From contig RDXH01000018.1 of assembly GCA_004292745.1 (NCBI GenBank), forward strand, positions 1-47,808: a stretch of DNA of 47,808 nt. Reading direction: 5' to 3'. Positions 1 to 7,971 of this stretch are shown piece after piece. Both the position numbers and the translations under genes were made by a program. Below the pieces are notes generated by a model, which was not told where the DNA came from, searched no databases, and saw nothing but the letters and a program-made list of their open reading frames with translations. Source of the stretch: Oscillatoriales cyanobacterium. Lineage in GTDB: Bacteria > Cyanobacteriota > Cyanobacteriia > Cyanobacteriales > Microcoleaceae. Numbering within the stretch: position 1 is the stretch's first letter; every line of letters begins with the position of its first letter.

Positions 1-419
1 ACAGTACCTACCGGAGAAGTTGTCGGAGAAATTTGCGGTGTTTTTACTCCTACTGGAAGCTTGTTTTGAGCTTGCTGTAACCTTTCTGTAATCAACTGGC
101 GGGCTTGATAAATTTCAGTATTCCAATCAAAGATCACTTTAACAACAGAAATACCGACAGCAGAAGACGATCGCACTGCTGTCACCCCAGGAGTTCCGTT
201 GATCGCACTCTCGATGGGTAATGTTACCAAAGACTCGATTTCTTCCGGTGCTAAACCCGGTGCTTCCGTCTGGATTTCCACCTGTGGTGGCGCGAAAGGC
301 GGGAAGACATCCAGCGGCATTTTGGGGATAATATATAATGTCCAAAGACTGATAATAATGGTGGCGAGAACGACTAGCCAGCGGCGGTTGATTACCCATC
401 TGAGAATAGTGCTGAACAT
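1..419 (-). CDS. RND heavy-metal efflux permease, N-terminal fragment (cut by window edge)
   Basis: Inner-membrane proton-driven pump of the HME-RND (CusA/CzcA) family, exporting copper or similar cations with an adaptor and an outer-membrane channel. Reading leftward from the ATG at 417-419 gives MFSTILRWVINRRW, a first membrane helix (LVVLATIIISLWTLYII), then PLDVFPPFAPPQVEIQTEAP and LVTLPIESAINGTPGV, all typical of the start of this family. About 139 residues are in the window, out of roughly 1,050 for the family; the rest lies to the left. The adaptor gene lies about 330 bp upstream on the same strand, so the pair resembles the copBAC system of Synechocystis. Family assignment is secure; copper rather than another metal is inferred from the neighbours. 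Confidence 0.88.
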   Translation of the reverse strand, partial: MFSTILRWVINRRWLVVLATIIISLWTLYIIPKMPLDVFPPFAPPQVEIQTEAPGLAPEEIESLVTLPIESAINGTPGVTAVRSSSAVGISVVKVIFDWNTEIYQARQLITERLQQAQNKLPVGVKTPQISPTTSPVGT

Positions 420-480
420 TTAATAATTTGGGAATTGGGCATAGGGCATAGGGCATGGGGCATGGGACAATACGGTTTAC

Positions 481-578
481 TTATAGCAACCGCCAAGGCT
501 GTTAAGGCGATGAGAGTCATTAATCCCTTCGACTCCGCTCAGGGAGCAATGAAGGGAGCGCCTTGGGGACTGCTATAA
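481..578. repeat. Imperfect inverted repeat ending in TTATAGCAAC / GCTATAA
   Basis: The left arm TTATAGCAACCGCCAAGGC pairs imperfectly with the right arm GCCTTGGGGACTGCTATAA about 60 bp away. The same arm motif recurs as a miniature hairpin at 38763-38792, so this is probably a dispersed cyanobacterial palindromic repeat. No coding potential was seen. It lies between the RND permease and adaptor genes. Confidence 0.6.
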
Positions 579-596
579 CACTATTTATGCCCCGGA

Positions 597-680
597 GATC
601 CCCCTCGCATCCCCCTGGTTGTTGGGGGACTTTGAGAGCATTCTTGTCCCCCCTTTTTTCAAGGGGGGTTAGGGGGGATC
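597..680. repeat. C-rich/G-rich dispersed repeat (CCCCCTTTTTT...GGGGGGTTAGGGGGG)
   Basis: Blocks of C5-6 followed by G6-7 with an AAGGGGGGTTAGGGGGGATC end. Copies occur at 4487-4660, inside the STAND gene at 34935-35066, at 47161-47320 and at the right window edge. It can fold into strong hairpins. The stretch 420-750 holds only this, the preceding inverted repeat and unremarkable sequence. Confidence 0.75.
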
Positions 681-750
681 TGTCTTAAGTGAACCGTATT
701 GGGGCATAGGAAAAAACTATCCGTGTATCCGTGTTTTCCGTGTCGTGCTG

Positions 751-2688
751 TTATTTCAAACTCTTAACTTCTGACTCTTTAGTTTTAAGGTGATGGTTGT
801 CATTGTGTAACACTAATTCCTCCTTCAACACTGGTTCCGAGGCGGAAAAACCATTGTTGGCATAATTTTGAGATGCTGCTACTGCTGGTAATTTGCGCCG
901 ATTTCCCCAGAAAGCCCCCGCTGCAAAAGTCACAGAGGCGATCGCCATACCTCCGCCAATTCCCGCCCACAAAGGCACGGGAAAACTATTAAAATTGGTT
1001 GGTTTAACTTCCTTCTTTTCCTCAGTTTTTGAGTATTTGCTACCGCCCCGCAACGATTGCGCGTAAAGTTGAGGTGCGCGCTGCGTGACAATTAAATCTC
1101 CCTCAAACAAACCGCTCTTAATTTCTACTAAATCCCCGGAAGTTTTACCAAGTGCCACTTCCATAGCTTGAAACGCATCGCCATTTTTGACATAAACTAA
1201 CTGTTTCCCGTTTGCTTCTACCACTGCTGAAACCGGAATTGCCAAAATATTTGTTGCAGTTTTGTCGGTGAAGATTTCCAACTCGGCAAACATTCCCGGC
1301 TTTAAAATTCTCTCAGGATTATCTAATAAAGCTTTTACCGGCACAGCGCGGGTTTCCCCTTCTACTATCGAGCCAATGAAGCTAATTTTTCCCCGGAAAG
1401 TACGGTTTGGCAAACTAGCAATTTTCACGGTTAATTCCTGACCATTTTTGACCAGATTCAAGTCTTTTTCGTATATATTTGCCGTGGCAAAAACGCTGCT
1501 ATCGTTTAATATGCTCATCAGCGGTTTTTCAGCCGAGTTGACTGATTCGCCTGGGGTGATTTCGCGATCGGCTACAGTCCCAGAAATGGGAGCTACAACA
1601 GTAACAAGTCCTTGAGCGTTGGCAACAGTTCCTAATTGTTGCAGCCGCGCTTGATAGGCTGAACTGCTGAGACGAATGCGGGACTGAGCTACTTCTAAAG
1701 CAGCTTTAGCCCCCTTGAGTTGAGCCTCGGCTTCTAGAACTTCCCGCCGACTCAAAGCTTTGGTAAGTTGAGCTTTTACTTCTGCAACTTTGCCTTGAGC
1801 ATCTCGCAATTCTCGCATCGGCAGGTCTACTTGGGCTTGTTTAATTTCGGTTTCGGCTTTGATAACTTCGGGACGGCTTTTTGCTTTGGCAACATTGGCT
1901 TTTGCTTCGGCGAAATGGGCTTGTGATTCCAGCATTGTTCGTCGCGGAATTGCCCCTGCCACTACCAATTCTTTGTCGCGTTCAAACTGTTCTTTGGCTA
2001 CAGTTAATTCCGTTTCTGCCCGTGCTATTTCTGCTTGCGATATTGCAACTTGACGCTGATAGTTTTCTTTCGCAACTTTCACAACTGAACGATTGTTTAC
2101 TAACTTTTGTTCTTGTTCATATTGCTGAGTTACTGCTGTCAGTTGGCTTTTGGCTTGGGCGATTTCTGCGGAGGATATTTGCAGTTGGCGATCGTAATTT
2201 TGTTGAGCTAACTTAAACTGAGCCAGCGCCTGCTGCAAATCGCCTTCAGCTTCGGCTCGTTTTGAAACAGATTCAACGCGCAATTGTCCTAATTCCGAAC
2301 TCGATAACACAACCACAGGTTGACCTTTTGATACTTTGTCCCCCGGTTTAACGAGCAACTCAACCACAGTGCCGCTAACAGGAGCCCGAACCTCTACTTT
2401 TTGATTTGGCAGAGTTTCAATTTGTCCGGTAGTTTTAATACCCACAGACAACCGCTGAGCTTTCACAGGCTCAACTTTGATTCCGATTCGCTTCGAGGTT
2501 TCAGTATCGACAGAAATAGCAGCAGGAATTTGAGTTGTTTCGCCACTTTGGTGAAATTCATCTCCGTGTCCCGCGTGGGCGAAAACAGCGGCCGGAGAAC
2601 TTAGCAAAATCAGGCTGAATAAAGTTGCAGAACCACTGCTAATAATTGCGGCAGATTGAGCATATTTGTGAAATATCATCGTTGGCAT
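751..2688 (-). CDS. Periplasmic adaptor (membrane fusion) subunit of RND metal efflux pump
   Basis: HlyD/CusB-type adaptor that links the inner-membrane RND pump to an outer-membrane channel. After a signal peptide (LFSLILLSSPAAVFAHA) comes a His-containing segment (HAGHGDEFH), a lipoyl/barrel-sandwich half (VRAPVSGTVVELLVKPGDKV), a long alpha-helical hairpin rich in Ala, Gln and Glu (roughly residues 135-350), the second lipoyl half (VVAPISGTVADREITPGES) and the beta-barrel and membrane-proximal domains. Unusually, a C-terminal hydrophobic segment (VPLWAGIGGGMAIASVTFAA) follows, so the protein may be anchored at both ends. The longest frame opens with TTG at 2742; the ATG at 2686-2688 after AAGGA gives a better start, with 2679 as a second option. 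A putative CopR-type site lies at 2858-2877, upstream. Equivalent to CopB of the Synechocystis copBAC operon by inference. Confidence 0.88.
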   Translation of the reverse strand: MPTMIFHKYAQSAAIISSGSATLFSLILLSSPAAVFAHAGHGDEFHQSGETTQIPAAISVDTETSKRIGIKVEPVKAQRLSVGIKTTGQIETLPNQKVEVRAPVSGTVVELLVKPGDKVSKGQPVVVLSSSELGQLRVESVSKRAEAEGDLQQALAQFKLAQQNYDRQLQISSAEIAQAKSQLTAVTQQYEQEQKLVNNRSVVKVAKENYQRQVAISQAEIARAETELTVAKEQFERDKELVVAGAIPRRTMLESQAHFAEAKANVAKAKSRPEVIKAETEIKQAQVDLPMRELRDAQGKVAEVKAQLTKALSRREVLEAEAQLKGAKAALEVAQSRIRLSSSAYQARLQQLGTVANAQGLVTVVAPISGTVADREITPGESVNSAEKPLMSILNDSSVFATANIYEKDLNLVKNGQELTVKIASLPNRTFRGKISFIGSIVEGETRAVPVKALLDNPERILKPGMFAELEIFTDKTATNILAIPVSAVVEANGKQLVYVKNGDAFQAMEVALGKTSGDLVEIKSGLFEGDLIVTQRAPQLYAQSLRGGSKYSKTEEKKEVKPTNFNSFPVPLWAGIGGGMAIASVTFAAGAFWGNRRKLPAVAASQNYANNGFSASEPVLKEELVLHNDNHHLKTKESEVKSLK

Positions 2689-2857
2689 TGTCCTTGAAAT
2701 CGGGTTGAGTGCCACCGGTTTAGCGATTGGTATTTTTCCCAACTAAGTAAGTAAACTGAATTAACCAGATCTACTTATTAGGGTTTTCCCAGAAGCGATC
2801 GCTAAGCAATGACCAAGAGCTAAAAATGCTCTCCTCAACCTAGTCTTGTACAGCCAA

Positions 2858-2877
2858 ATGAAATTAGGATGAAATTT
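2858..2877 (-). promoter_or_regulatory. Putative CopR-type response-regulator site 1
   Basis: The plus strand reads ATGAAATT-AGG-ATGAAATTT; on the minus strand this is TTTCAT-CCTAA-TTTCAT, a direct repeat with 11-bp period as expected for an OmpR/PhoB-class dimer. The identical 20 bases occur at 4115-4134. It lies about 170 bp upstream of the adaptor start and in the same orientation relative to transcription as the second site. CopRS control of copBAC and copM is established in Synechocystis; binding here is inferred. Confidence 0.6.
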
Positions 2878-2881
2878 CACC

Positions 2882-3070
2882 TCAGCAACCCAGATGCCCT
2901 CCGGCTTCTAAAATTTTCAGATAAGTTTTGCCTAATTTGAAGCGTGGCTGGTGTAATTTTTTTTCGGTTTCTGATTGCGCTTCAATTTCCTTGGTCAATG
3001 CGCTCACTAACTCTTCTACGGTTTCCTTAGATTGATGAGTAGTGTTTAATTCCAAGCTGTTCAAGATCAT
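2882..3070 (-). CDS. Small hypothetical protein (62 aa)
   Basis: A 62-residue charged, probably helical protein starting MILNSLELNTTHQSKETVEE and ending GGHLGC; no known domain was recognised. The ATG at 3068-3070 is preceded by AGGGGAATAATTA, a reasonable ribosome binding site. It lies on the same strand as the flanking metal genes, between the DUF305 gene and the adaptor, with putative CopR site 1 directly after its stop. It may be a small copper-regulon protein, but this is only suggested by position. Confidence 0.45.
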   Translation of the reverse strand: MILNSLELNTTHQSKETVEELVSALTKEIEAQSETEKKLHQPRFKLGKTYLKILEAGGHLGC

Positions 3071-3356
3071 TAATTATTCCCCTGTCATGATAGCTGTTGA
3101 GTTATTCTCATACTTTAGAGGGATGCCTTTTGAATTGTCTACCGTATTTTTACATAAAAAAAACAAATTAGCTGTATCCAAACAGGATGTGACAGCAATC
3201 ATAGAGTTAAGTGACTATTAATACAACACTTTGCGCCATTTTTTGATTGCCTCGATTGCCGGATTTTGCCAAGCAAAATTGTCCTGAACAATAGACATAG
3301 TGTGATTAATGCTATTCGTGTTCAGGCTTTTTTACTTGATAATTTAGGGAATTATG

Positions 3357-4064
3357 TTACTGTTTGTACCACGCTTTGCGCCACTCTTTCATTTGCTCAA
3401 TTTCTTGCTTTTGTGAAGTCAGAATTTCTTGGGATAATTTCTGCATTTCTGGCCGCTTAGACTTTTTCAAAGCATCTTCGGCCATCACCAAAGCTCCTTC
3501 GTGGTGGGGAATCATCCCATTCAGAAACCGCAAATCAAATTGAGCATCCGCAGCACCTAAATCCATACTCATCATCATGCTTTGCATCTGTTCGGGAGTC
3601 ATGGCCATCATGTGACCCATTGGAGCGTGATAAGCCATGGGCGTATTGCTGGCTTTAGGATACCAAGTTTTTCGCCACTCTTTCATTTGATTAATTTCAC
3701 GATTCTGAGCGACAATCATGTTATTTGCGAGTTTTTTCATTTCCGGGCGTTTGGATTTATTCAACACCTCTTTCGCCATGTTTACAGCACCTTGATGATG
3801 CACTGTCATCCCATCTATAAATCGCAAATCGTAGTCGCCATCAGCAGGCCCTAAATCCATGGACATACTGTGATTCATGTCACCCATTTTGTGGGCCTGC
3901 GCCACCTCTTGTTTGCTGCTGGCTGGGGTTGCGGCTGTAATATTTGGGGCTTGAGTTTGACTTACAGGATCTTTGGAGCAAGCAGCCAGCACTCCACTGC
4001 TTAGGGCTGCTGTGCAGGTTAATATCAGCGCTGTCAATCCTGTTTTTAATGAAATTGGTTTCAT
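3357..4064 (-). CDS. DUF305 periplasmic metal-binding lipoprotein (CopM-like), two domains
   Basis: The DUF305 family includes CopM, the periplasmic copper-binding protein of the Synechocystis copMRS operon. The 235-residue product has a lipoprotein signal (ALSSGVLAAC, lipobox Cys near residue 29) and two successive DUF305 units. Each has the DLRF(I/L)(D/N)GM(T/I)xHHxGA core followed by KSKRPEM and QMKEWRK(T/A)WY; the first spans roughly residues 76-137, the second roughly 168-233. A Met/His-rich stretch (HAPMGHMMAMTPEQMQSMMM) between them is a plausible Cu(I) ligand cluster. ATG start at 4062-4064 without a clear ribosome binding site. A putative CopR site lies 50 bp upstream (4115-4134). 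Function as a copper binder is inferred from family and neighbours. Confidence 0.88.
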   Translation of the reverse strand: MKPISLKTGLTALILTCTAALSSGVLAACSKDPVSQTQAPNITAATPASSKQEVAQAHKMGDMNHSMSMDLGPADGDYDLRFIDGMTVHHQGAVNMAKEVLNKSKRPEMKKLANNMIVAQNREINQMKEWRKTWYPKASNTPMAYHAPMGHMMAMTPEQMQSMMMSMDLGAADAQFDLRFLNGMIPHHEGALVMAEDALKKSKRPEMQKLSQEILTSQKQEIEQMKEWRKAWYKQ

Positions 4065-4114
4065 AGATTTTATATTTTTAAAATTCCCATCAATCTTTAG
4101 TTTGTCACGGAGAT

Positions 4115-4134
4115 ATGAAATTAGGATGAAATTT
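4115..4134 (-). promoter_or_regulatory. Putative CopR-type response-regulator site 2
   Basis: An exact second copy of the 20-bp direct-repeat site at 2858-2877 (TTTCAT-CCTAA-TTTCAT on the minus strand). It sits between the divergent DUF305 gene (start 4064) and the HMA chaperone gene (start 4242), so it could control one or both. Twenty identical bases in two intergenic regions of the same pathway are unlikely by chance. Confidence 0.62.
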
Positions 4135-4241
4135 GTGAATATCTCAAATCTAAAATAGACTTGACTATTCTGCTAACAAGAGACTGTATAATGAAATTAA
4201 TGAATATATCCAGCAAAGTATTTTAGGCTGAGGTTAAAATT

Positions 4242-4436
4242 ATGACTCTACAGTTAAAAGTTCCCAAAATGGCTTGTTCGGCTTGTGTCAATACGATCGC
4301 ACAAGCAGTCAAAACCGTCGATCCAGCCGCAGTTGTTCAGGCAGATATTAAGACGAAATTGGTGACAATTCAAACCGTGAAGCCAGAAAATGAAGTGAAA
4401 AAAGCCATCGCATCTGTTGGTTATCCAGCGCTTTGA
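4242..4436 (+). CDS. Heavy-metal-associated (HMA) copper chaperone, CopZ/Atx1-like
   Basis: A 64-residue single HMA domain that carries Cu(I) in the cytoplasm to P-type ATPases. The metal-binding MxCxxC motif is MACSAC (residues 10-15), followed by VNTIAQAVKTVDPAAVV and a C-terminal IASVGYPAL, matching the beta-alpha-beta-beta-alpha-beta fold. The ATG follows GAGGTTAAAATT, a good ribosome binding site. The copA gene begins about 290 bp downstream after a repeat cluster. Its promoter region shares putative CopR site 2 with the divergent DUF305 gene. Confidence 0.9.
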   Translation: MTLQLKVPKMACSACVNTIAQAVKTVDPAAVVQADIKTKLVTIQTVKPENEVKKAIASVGYPAL

Positions 4437-4486
4437 CAACAGAATCTTATACAAATTTTAAAAAAGAATGCAACAATAGTCTTGTC

Positions 4487-4660
4487 CCTCCCCTTTATAA
4501 GGGGGGGTTAGGGCGTGTTTTCAAACCCAAAGATCCCCCCCAGCCCCCCTTAAAAAAGGGGGGGGGAAAGAGTCTTTAAGTCCCCCTTTTTAAGGGGGAT
4601 TTAGGGGGATCTAAATCTTAAGGAGTAGTTTGAAAACACGCCCTAGGGGGGGTCAAAGAT
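4487..4660. repeat. C-rich dispersed repeat interrupted by a MITE
   Basis: The outer copy runs CCCCTTTATAAGGGGGGGTTA up to 4510 and resumes as TAGGGGGGGTC from 4644. Removing the inserted element leaves GGGGGGGTTAGGGGGGG, which matches the uninterrupted copy at 661-680. The insert itself also contains C-rich hairpins (CCCCCCCAGCCCCCC, GTCCCCC...GGGGG). Confidence 0.78.
4509..4645. mobile_element. 133-bp MITE with 16-bp terminal inverted repeats and TA target duplication
   Basis: The terminal repeats are GGGCGTGTTTTCAAAC (4511-4526) and its exact complement GTTTGAAAACACGCCC (4628-4643), flanked by TA at 4509-4510 and 4644-4645. A TA duplication is characteristic of IS630/Tc1-mariner elements, so this is probably a non-autonomous derivative. 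It contains no gene. The flanking C-rich repeat confirms both ends. Confidence 0.8.
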
Positions 4661-4729
4661 GATTGCACGATTTTAGAGAAATGGTATTAGCAACGGTCAA
4701 TTTCCTATTCCCAATTCGAGAGTGAATAT

Positions 4730-6827
4730 ATGGATAATCTCACAGTCAAACTCCAAGGCATGAGTTGTGCCTCCTGTGCCTCTTCCATTGAACAAGCAAT
4801 TAAATCCGTTCCCGGTGTCATTGAGTGCAATGTCAACTTTGGCATGGAACAAGCAAGCATCCAATACGACTCCCAAAAAACTAGCTTAGCCACAATTCAA
4901 GCAACTGTTGATGCGGCGGGATACAAAGCTTTGCCACTGCCAGAAATGGCTGCGGATGAGGATGATAGCGATCGCAAAAATCGCAAATCTGAATCTCAAA
5001 ACTTGCAGCGGAAACTCTGGACAGCAGGTATCATCAGCATCCTGCTAGTTGTGGGTGGTATTCCGGCGATGACCGGCCTGCATCTGCCATTTATTCCCGC
5101 ATGGCTGCACAATTTTTGGCTGCAATTAGTGCTGACAGCACCAGTACAATTTTGGTGCGGAAAATCATTTTATATAGGAGCTTGGAAAGCGCTAAAACGG
5201 CGCGTAGCAACAATGGATACCCTGATTGCCTTGGGTACGAGTGCTGCTTACTTTTATTCTGTATTTGTAACATTTTTCCCCGGTTTCTTCATCGCCCAAG
5301 GATTGAATTCTAGCGTTTACTACGAAGTAGCTGCTAGCGTTGTTGCCTTAATTTTGTTGGGTAAAACATTAGAAAATCGGGCGAAGGGAGAGACTTCCGA
5401 AGCAATTCGGAAACTCATGGGTTTGCAGGCGAAAACGGCTCGGATTGTTCGCAACGGGCAAGAGTTGGAAGTGCCATTAGCCCAAGTGGAAATTGGTGAT
5501 ATCGTGCAGGTGCGGCCAGGGGAACAAATTCCCGTAGACGGAGAGGTGATTGAAGGCTATTCCACCATAGATGAAGCAATGGTAACAGGGGAAAGTTTGC
5601 CTGTCAAAAAGCAAATTGGCGACGAAGTAATCGGAGCCACAATTAACAAAACGGGCAGTTTTAAGTTTCGCACTACTAGGATTGGCAAGGATACATTTTT
5701 AGCTCAAATTGTCAAGATGGTGCAGGATGCTCAGGGTTCAAAAGCACCGATTCAAAAGTTGGCAGACGAGGTGACAGGTTGGTTTGTCCCGGCAGTAATT
5801 GCCGTTGCTTTAGCTACTTTTATTATCTGGTTTAACGCGACGGGAAACATCACTCTAGCTACAGTGACAATGGTGGAAGTGCTGATTATTGCTTGTCCCT
5901 GTGCTTTGGGTTTGGCGACTCCCACTGCGGTGATGGTTGGCACGGGTAAAGGTGCAGAAAATGGCATTTTAATTAAAGGAGCTGAGAGTTTAGAATTGGC
6001 TCATAAAATTCAGGTGATTGTGTTAGATAAAACCGGAACTCTCACGGAAGGATGTTAAGGATTTTGAGGCGATCGCCGGAAGTGGTGTCCGGGGGGTTGT
6101 GGAGGGAAAGTCGATCGCCCTGGGAACACTCAGATGGATGCAGGAATTAGGCTTTGATACTGATTATTTGGAACTCCGCGCCAAAGCTTGGGAATCTGCC
6201 AGTAAAACAGTGGTTTGGATGGCTGTAGAGGGCAAAATTGAGGCGATTCTGGGCATTGCTGATGCCCTCAAACCGTCTTCGGCGCGGGCGGTGAAAGCAC
6301 TGCAAAAACTCGGTTTAGAAGTGGTGATGCTCACAGGGGACAACCGCACGACTGCGGAGTCGATCGCCCATGCTGTTGGGATCGATCGCATTTTTGCAGA
6401 AGTTAGACCAGACCAAAAAGCAGCTAAAATCCAAGCACTGCAAGCACAAGGTAAAATTGTAGCGATGGTGGGAGATGGAATTAACGATGCTCCAGCTTTG
6501 GCCGCTTCGGATGTGGGAATTGCGATCGGTACCGGGACAGATGTGGCGATCGCAGCGAGCGACATAACCCTAATTTCTGGAGACTTGCAAGGAATAGTTA
6601 CAGCCATTCAACTGTCGCGCGCCACCATGCGAAACATCCGCGAAAACCTGTTTTTTGCCTTTATTTACAACATCGCTGGAATTCCGATCGCAGCAGGTAT
6701 TTTATATCCGATTTTTGGCTGGCTACTAAGTCCAATCATCGCCGGAGGGGCCATGGCTTTTAGTTCAGTTTCCGTCCTGACTAATGCTTTGCGGTTGCGT
6801 AAGTTTCAACCCAAATATATCACCTAA
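4730..6827 (+). pseudogene. copA: Cu(I)-translocating P1B-type ATPase, disrupted by internal deletion and frameshift
   Basis: Copper-exporting P-type ATPase in two frames: 4730-6058 (442 codons) and 6054-6827 (257 codons). The first part has an HMA domain with GMSCASC (residues 10-16), membrane helices, the actuator TGES (286-289), the Cu-site CPC (389-391) and the phosphorylation motif DKTGT from Asp433. The second part resumes at [14 protein letters not shown] and carries GDGINDAP and the last membrane helices. Joined, about 698 residues remain against about 750 in the family. The missing 50-55 residues lie directly after DKTGTLTEG and normally include the SEHPLA ATP-binding motif, so a simple frameshift correction would not restore a normal pump. 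Either a true pseudogene or an assembly error. Confidence 0.85.
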
Positions 6828-6846
6828 ATTAGGAGTCATTAAAAAA

Positions 6847-7074
6847 ATGTTGCACCCTCGTCAAATTTGGGTAACTCTCGCGAGTGTAGGAATTGCGATC
6901 GGAATAGCATCGGGAGTGCAAGCTGCCAAAATGTCTATCGAACCTTCTCATTCCACCACTCAATTTCAGACTATTGAACAGCCTTTAGGTTTAAAAGTGG
7001 GTGTCACCCTAGGTGGATTGACACTAATTGGTTTGGAGTTGTGGTGGTTTTTGTTCAGTAAAGCTAATAGATAG
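6847..7074 (+). CDS. Small membrane protein downstream of copA (75 aa)
   Basis: A 75-residue protein with an N-terminal signal-like helix (VTLASVGIAIGIASGVQAA) and a C-terminal membrane helix (GVTLGGLTLIGLELWWFLFS). An upstream ATG in the same frame overlaps copA, but the start at 6847 follows TTAGGAGTCATT and lies 19 bp after copA, implying co-transcription. The segment PLGLKVGVTLGGLTLIGLELWW resembles, from memory, the membrane anchor that precedes a cupredoxin domain in some cyanobacterial proteins; here the frame stops right after the anchor. It could be a truncated cupredoxin protein or a real small protein. Role in copper handling is inferred from position. Confidence 0.7.
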   Translation: MLHPRQIWVTLASVGIAIGIASGVQAAKMSIEPSHSTTQFQTIEQPLGLKVGVTLGGLTLIGLELWWFLFSKANR

Positions 7075-7171
7075 TTATCAACTTGCGGCAATTGTGAAGC
7101 TCCCCGCGCGAGTTTTTTTCGCCAGAAATCGGTAAAATTGAATCTAGCTTAAAAAATTTGGAGTGAGCTAA

Positions 7172-7567
7172 ATGCAATTATTACACACCATGCTCCGAGT
7201 CGGAAACTTAGAAGAGTCCCTCAAATTTTACACCGAAGTGCTGGGCATGAAAAAGCTGCGGCAAAAAGATTATCCCGACGGTAAATTTAGTCTGGCTTTT
7301 GTCGGCTACGGTGATGAATCTGACCATACAGTTTTGGAATTAACTTACAACTGGGGCGTTGAAGAGTATAATTTAGGGAATGCTTACGGTCATATTGCGA
7401 TCGGGGTTGACGACATTTACGGCACCTGCGAAGCAATTAGAACTCGCGGCGGTAAAGTTAGTCGCGAACCAGGCCCCATGAAACACGGTTCAACAGTCAT
7501 TGCCTTTGTGGAAGACCCCAATGGATATAAAGTTGAATTAGTGCAACTGAAAAATCGATGCGACTAG
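7172..7567 (+). CDS. gloA: Lactoylglutathione lyase (glyoxalase I)
   Basis: Converts the hemithioacetal of methylglyoxal and glutathione to S-lactoylglutathione in methylglyoxal detoxification. The 131-residue product is full length and retains all four metal ligands at the positions seen in the E. coli enzyme: His5, Glu56, His74 and Glu122. The motifs [30 protein letters not shown] and [11 protein letters not shown] are diagnostic. The ATG follows TTGGAGTGAGCTAA. It appears monocistronic, with a palindromic repeat immediately downstream. Confidence 0.96.
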   Translation: MQLLHTMLRVGNLEESLKFYTEVLGMKKLRQKDYPDGKFSLAFVGYGDESDHTVLELTYNWGVEEYNLGNAYGHIAIGVDDIYGTCEAIRTRGGKVSREPGPMKHGSTVIAFVEDPNGYKVELVQLKNRCD

Positions 7568-7577
7568 AAACGGGGTT

Positions 7578-7700
7578 GGGTGCATCTCAATGAGTGCAAA
7601 TATATTCGTAGGGGCGAAGCATTCAGGTAGATAATTTATTAGTTATAAGCAGAGACTTACTGCCGGAATGCTTCGCCCCTCCCAAATTGGGATGCACCCC
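7578..7700. repeat. Palindromic dispersed element, copy A
   Basis: A nested inverted repeat. Outer ends are GGGTGCATCT (7578) and GATGCACCCC (7691-7700); inner arms are AGGGGCGAAGCATTC and GAATGCTTCGCCCCT around a core near 7630-7662 (ATAATTTATTAGTTATAAGC followed by AGAGACTTACTG). Copy B at 14068-14192, in the other orientation, shares the outer ends, the TGCAAATATATTCGTA segment and the core but has different inner arms. A related fragment occurs near 38155. No coding potential. Confidence 0.75.
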
Positions 7701-7773
7701 CCTCATTCTTCCTCATGCCTCGTTCCCAGGCTTAGCCCAGTGGTGACAGCTTAACATCCAAGACAGTCTTTTG

Positions 7774-7794
7774 GAACAGGCATCCTGCCTGTTC
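7774..7794. repeat. Short hairpin repeat GAACAGGC...GCCTGTTC
   Basis: A perfect 8-bp stem (GAACAGGC / GCCTGTTC) with a 5-nt loop. The same stem occurs at 42654-42674, marking a dispersed palindrome. Together with the preceding element and unremarkable AT-rich sequence it fills the roughly 400-bp gap between gloA and the next gene. Confidence 0.65.
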
Positions 7795-7971
7795 TTGACT
7801 ATCTTTCTTCTGGTTGAACAAATTGCAATTAGATCTTGCACTTTTTGCATTGAGGGAGAAAAAATGTAATATTTTTTACAAATTGCCTCCGGTGGTCTTG
7901 ATATATTCCTTTTGGTAGATGACGCAAAAAAAATTGCTACATCTACAAAAAACATATCAAGGTAGGAGAAA

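Noticed and set aside
139-456. A 105-codon minus-strand frame at the left edge
   Set aside because: It is out of frame with the clear RND permease N-terminus that covers the same bases and starts at 419.
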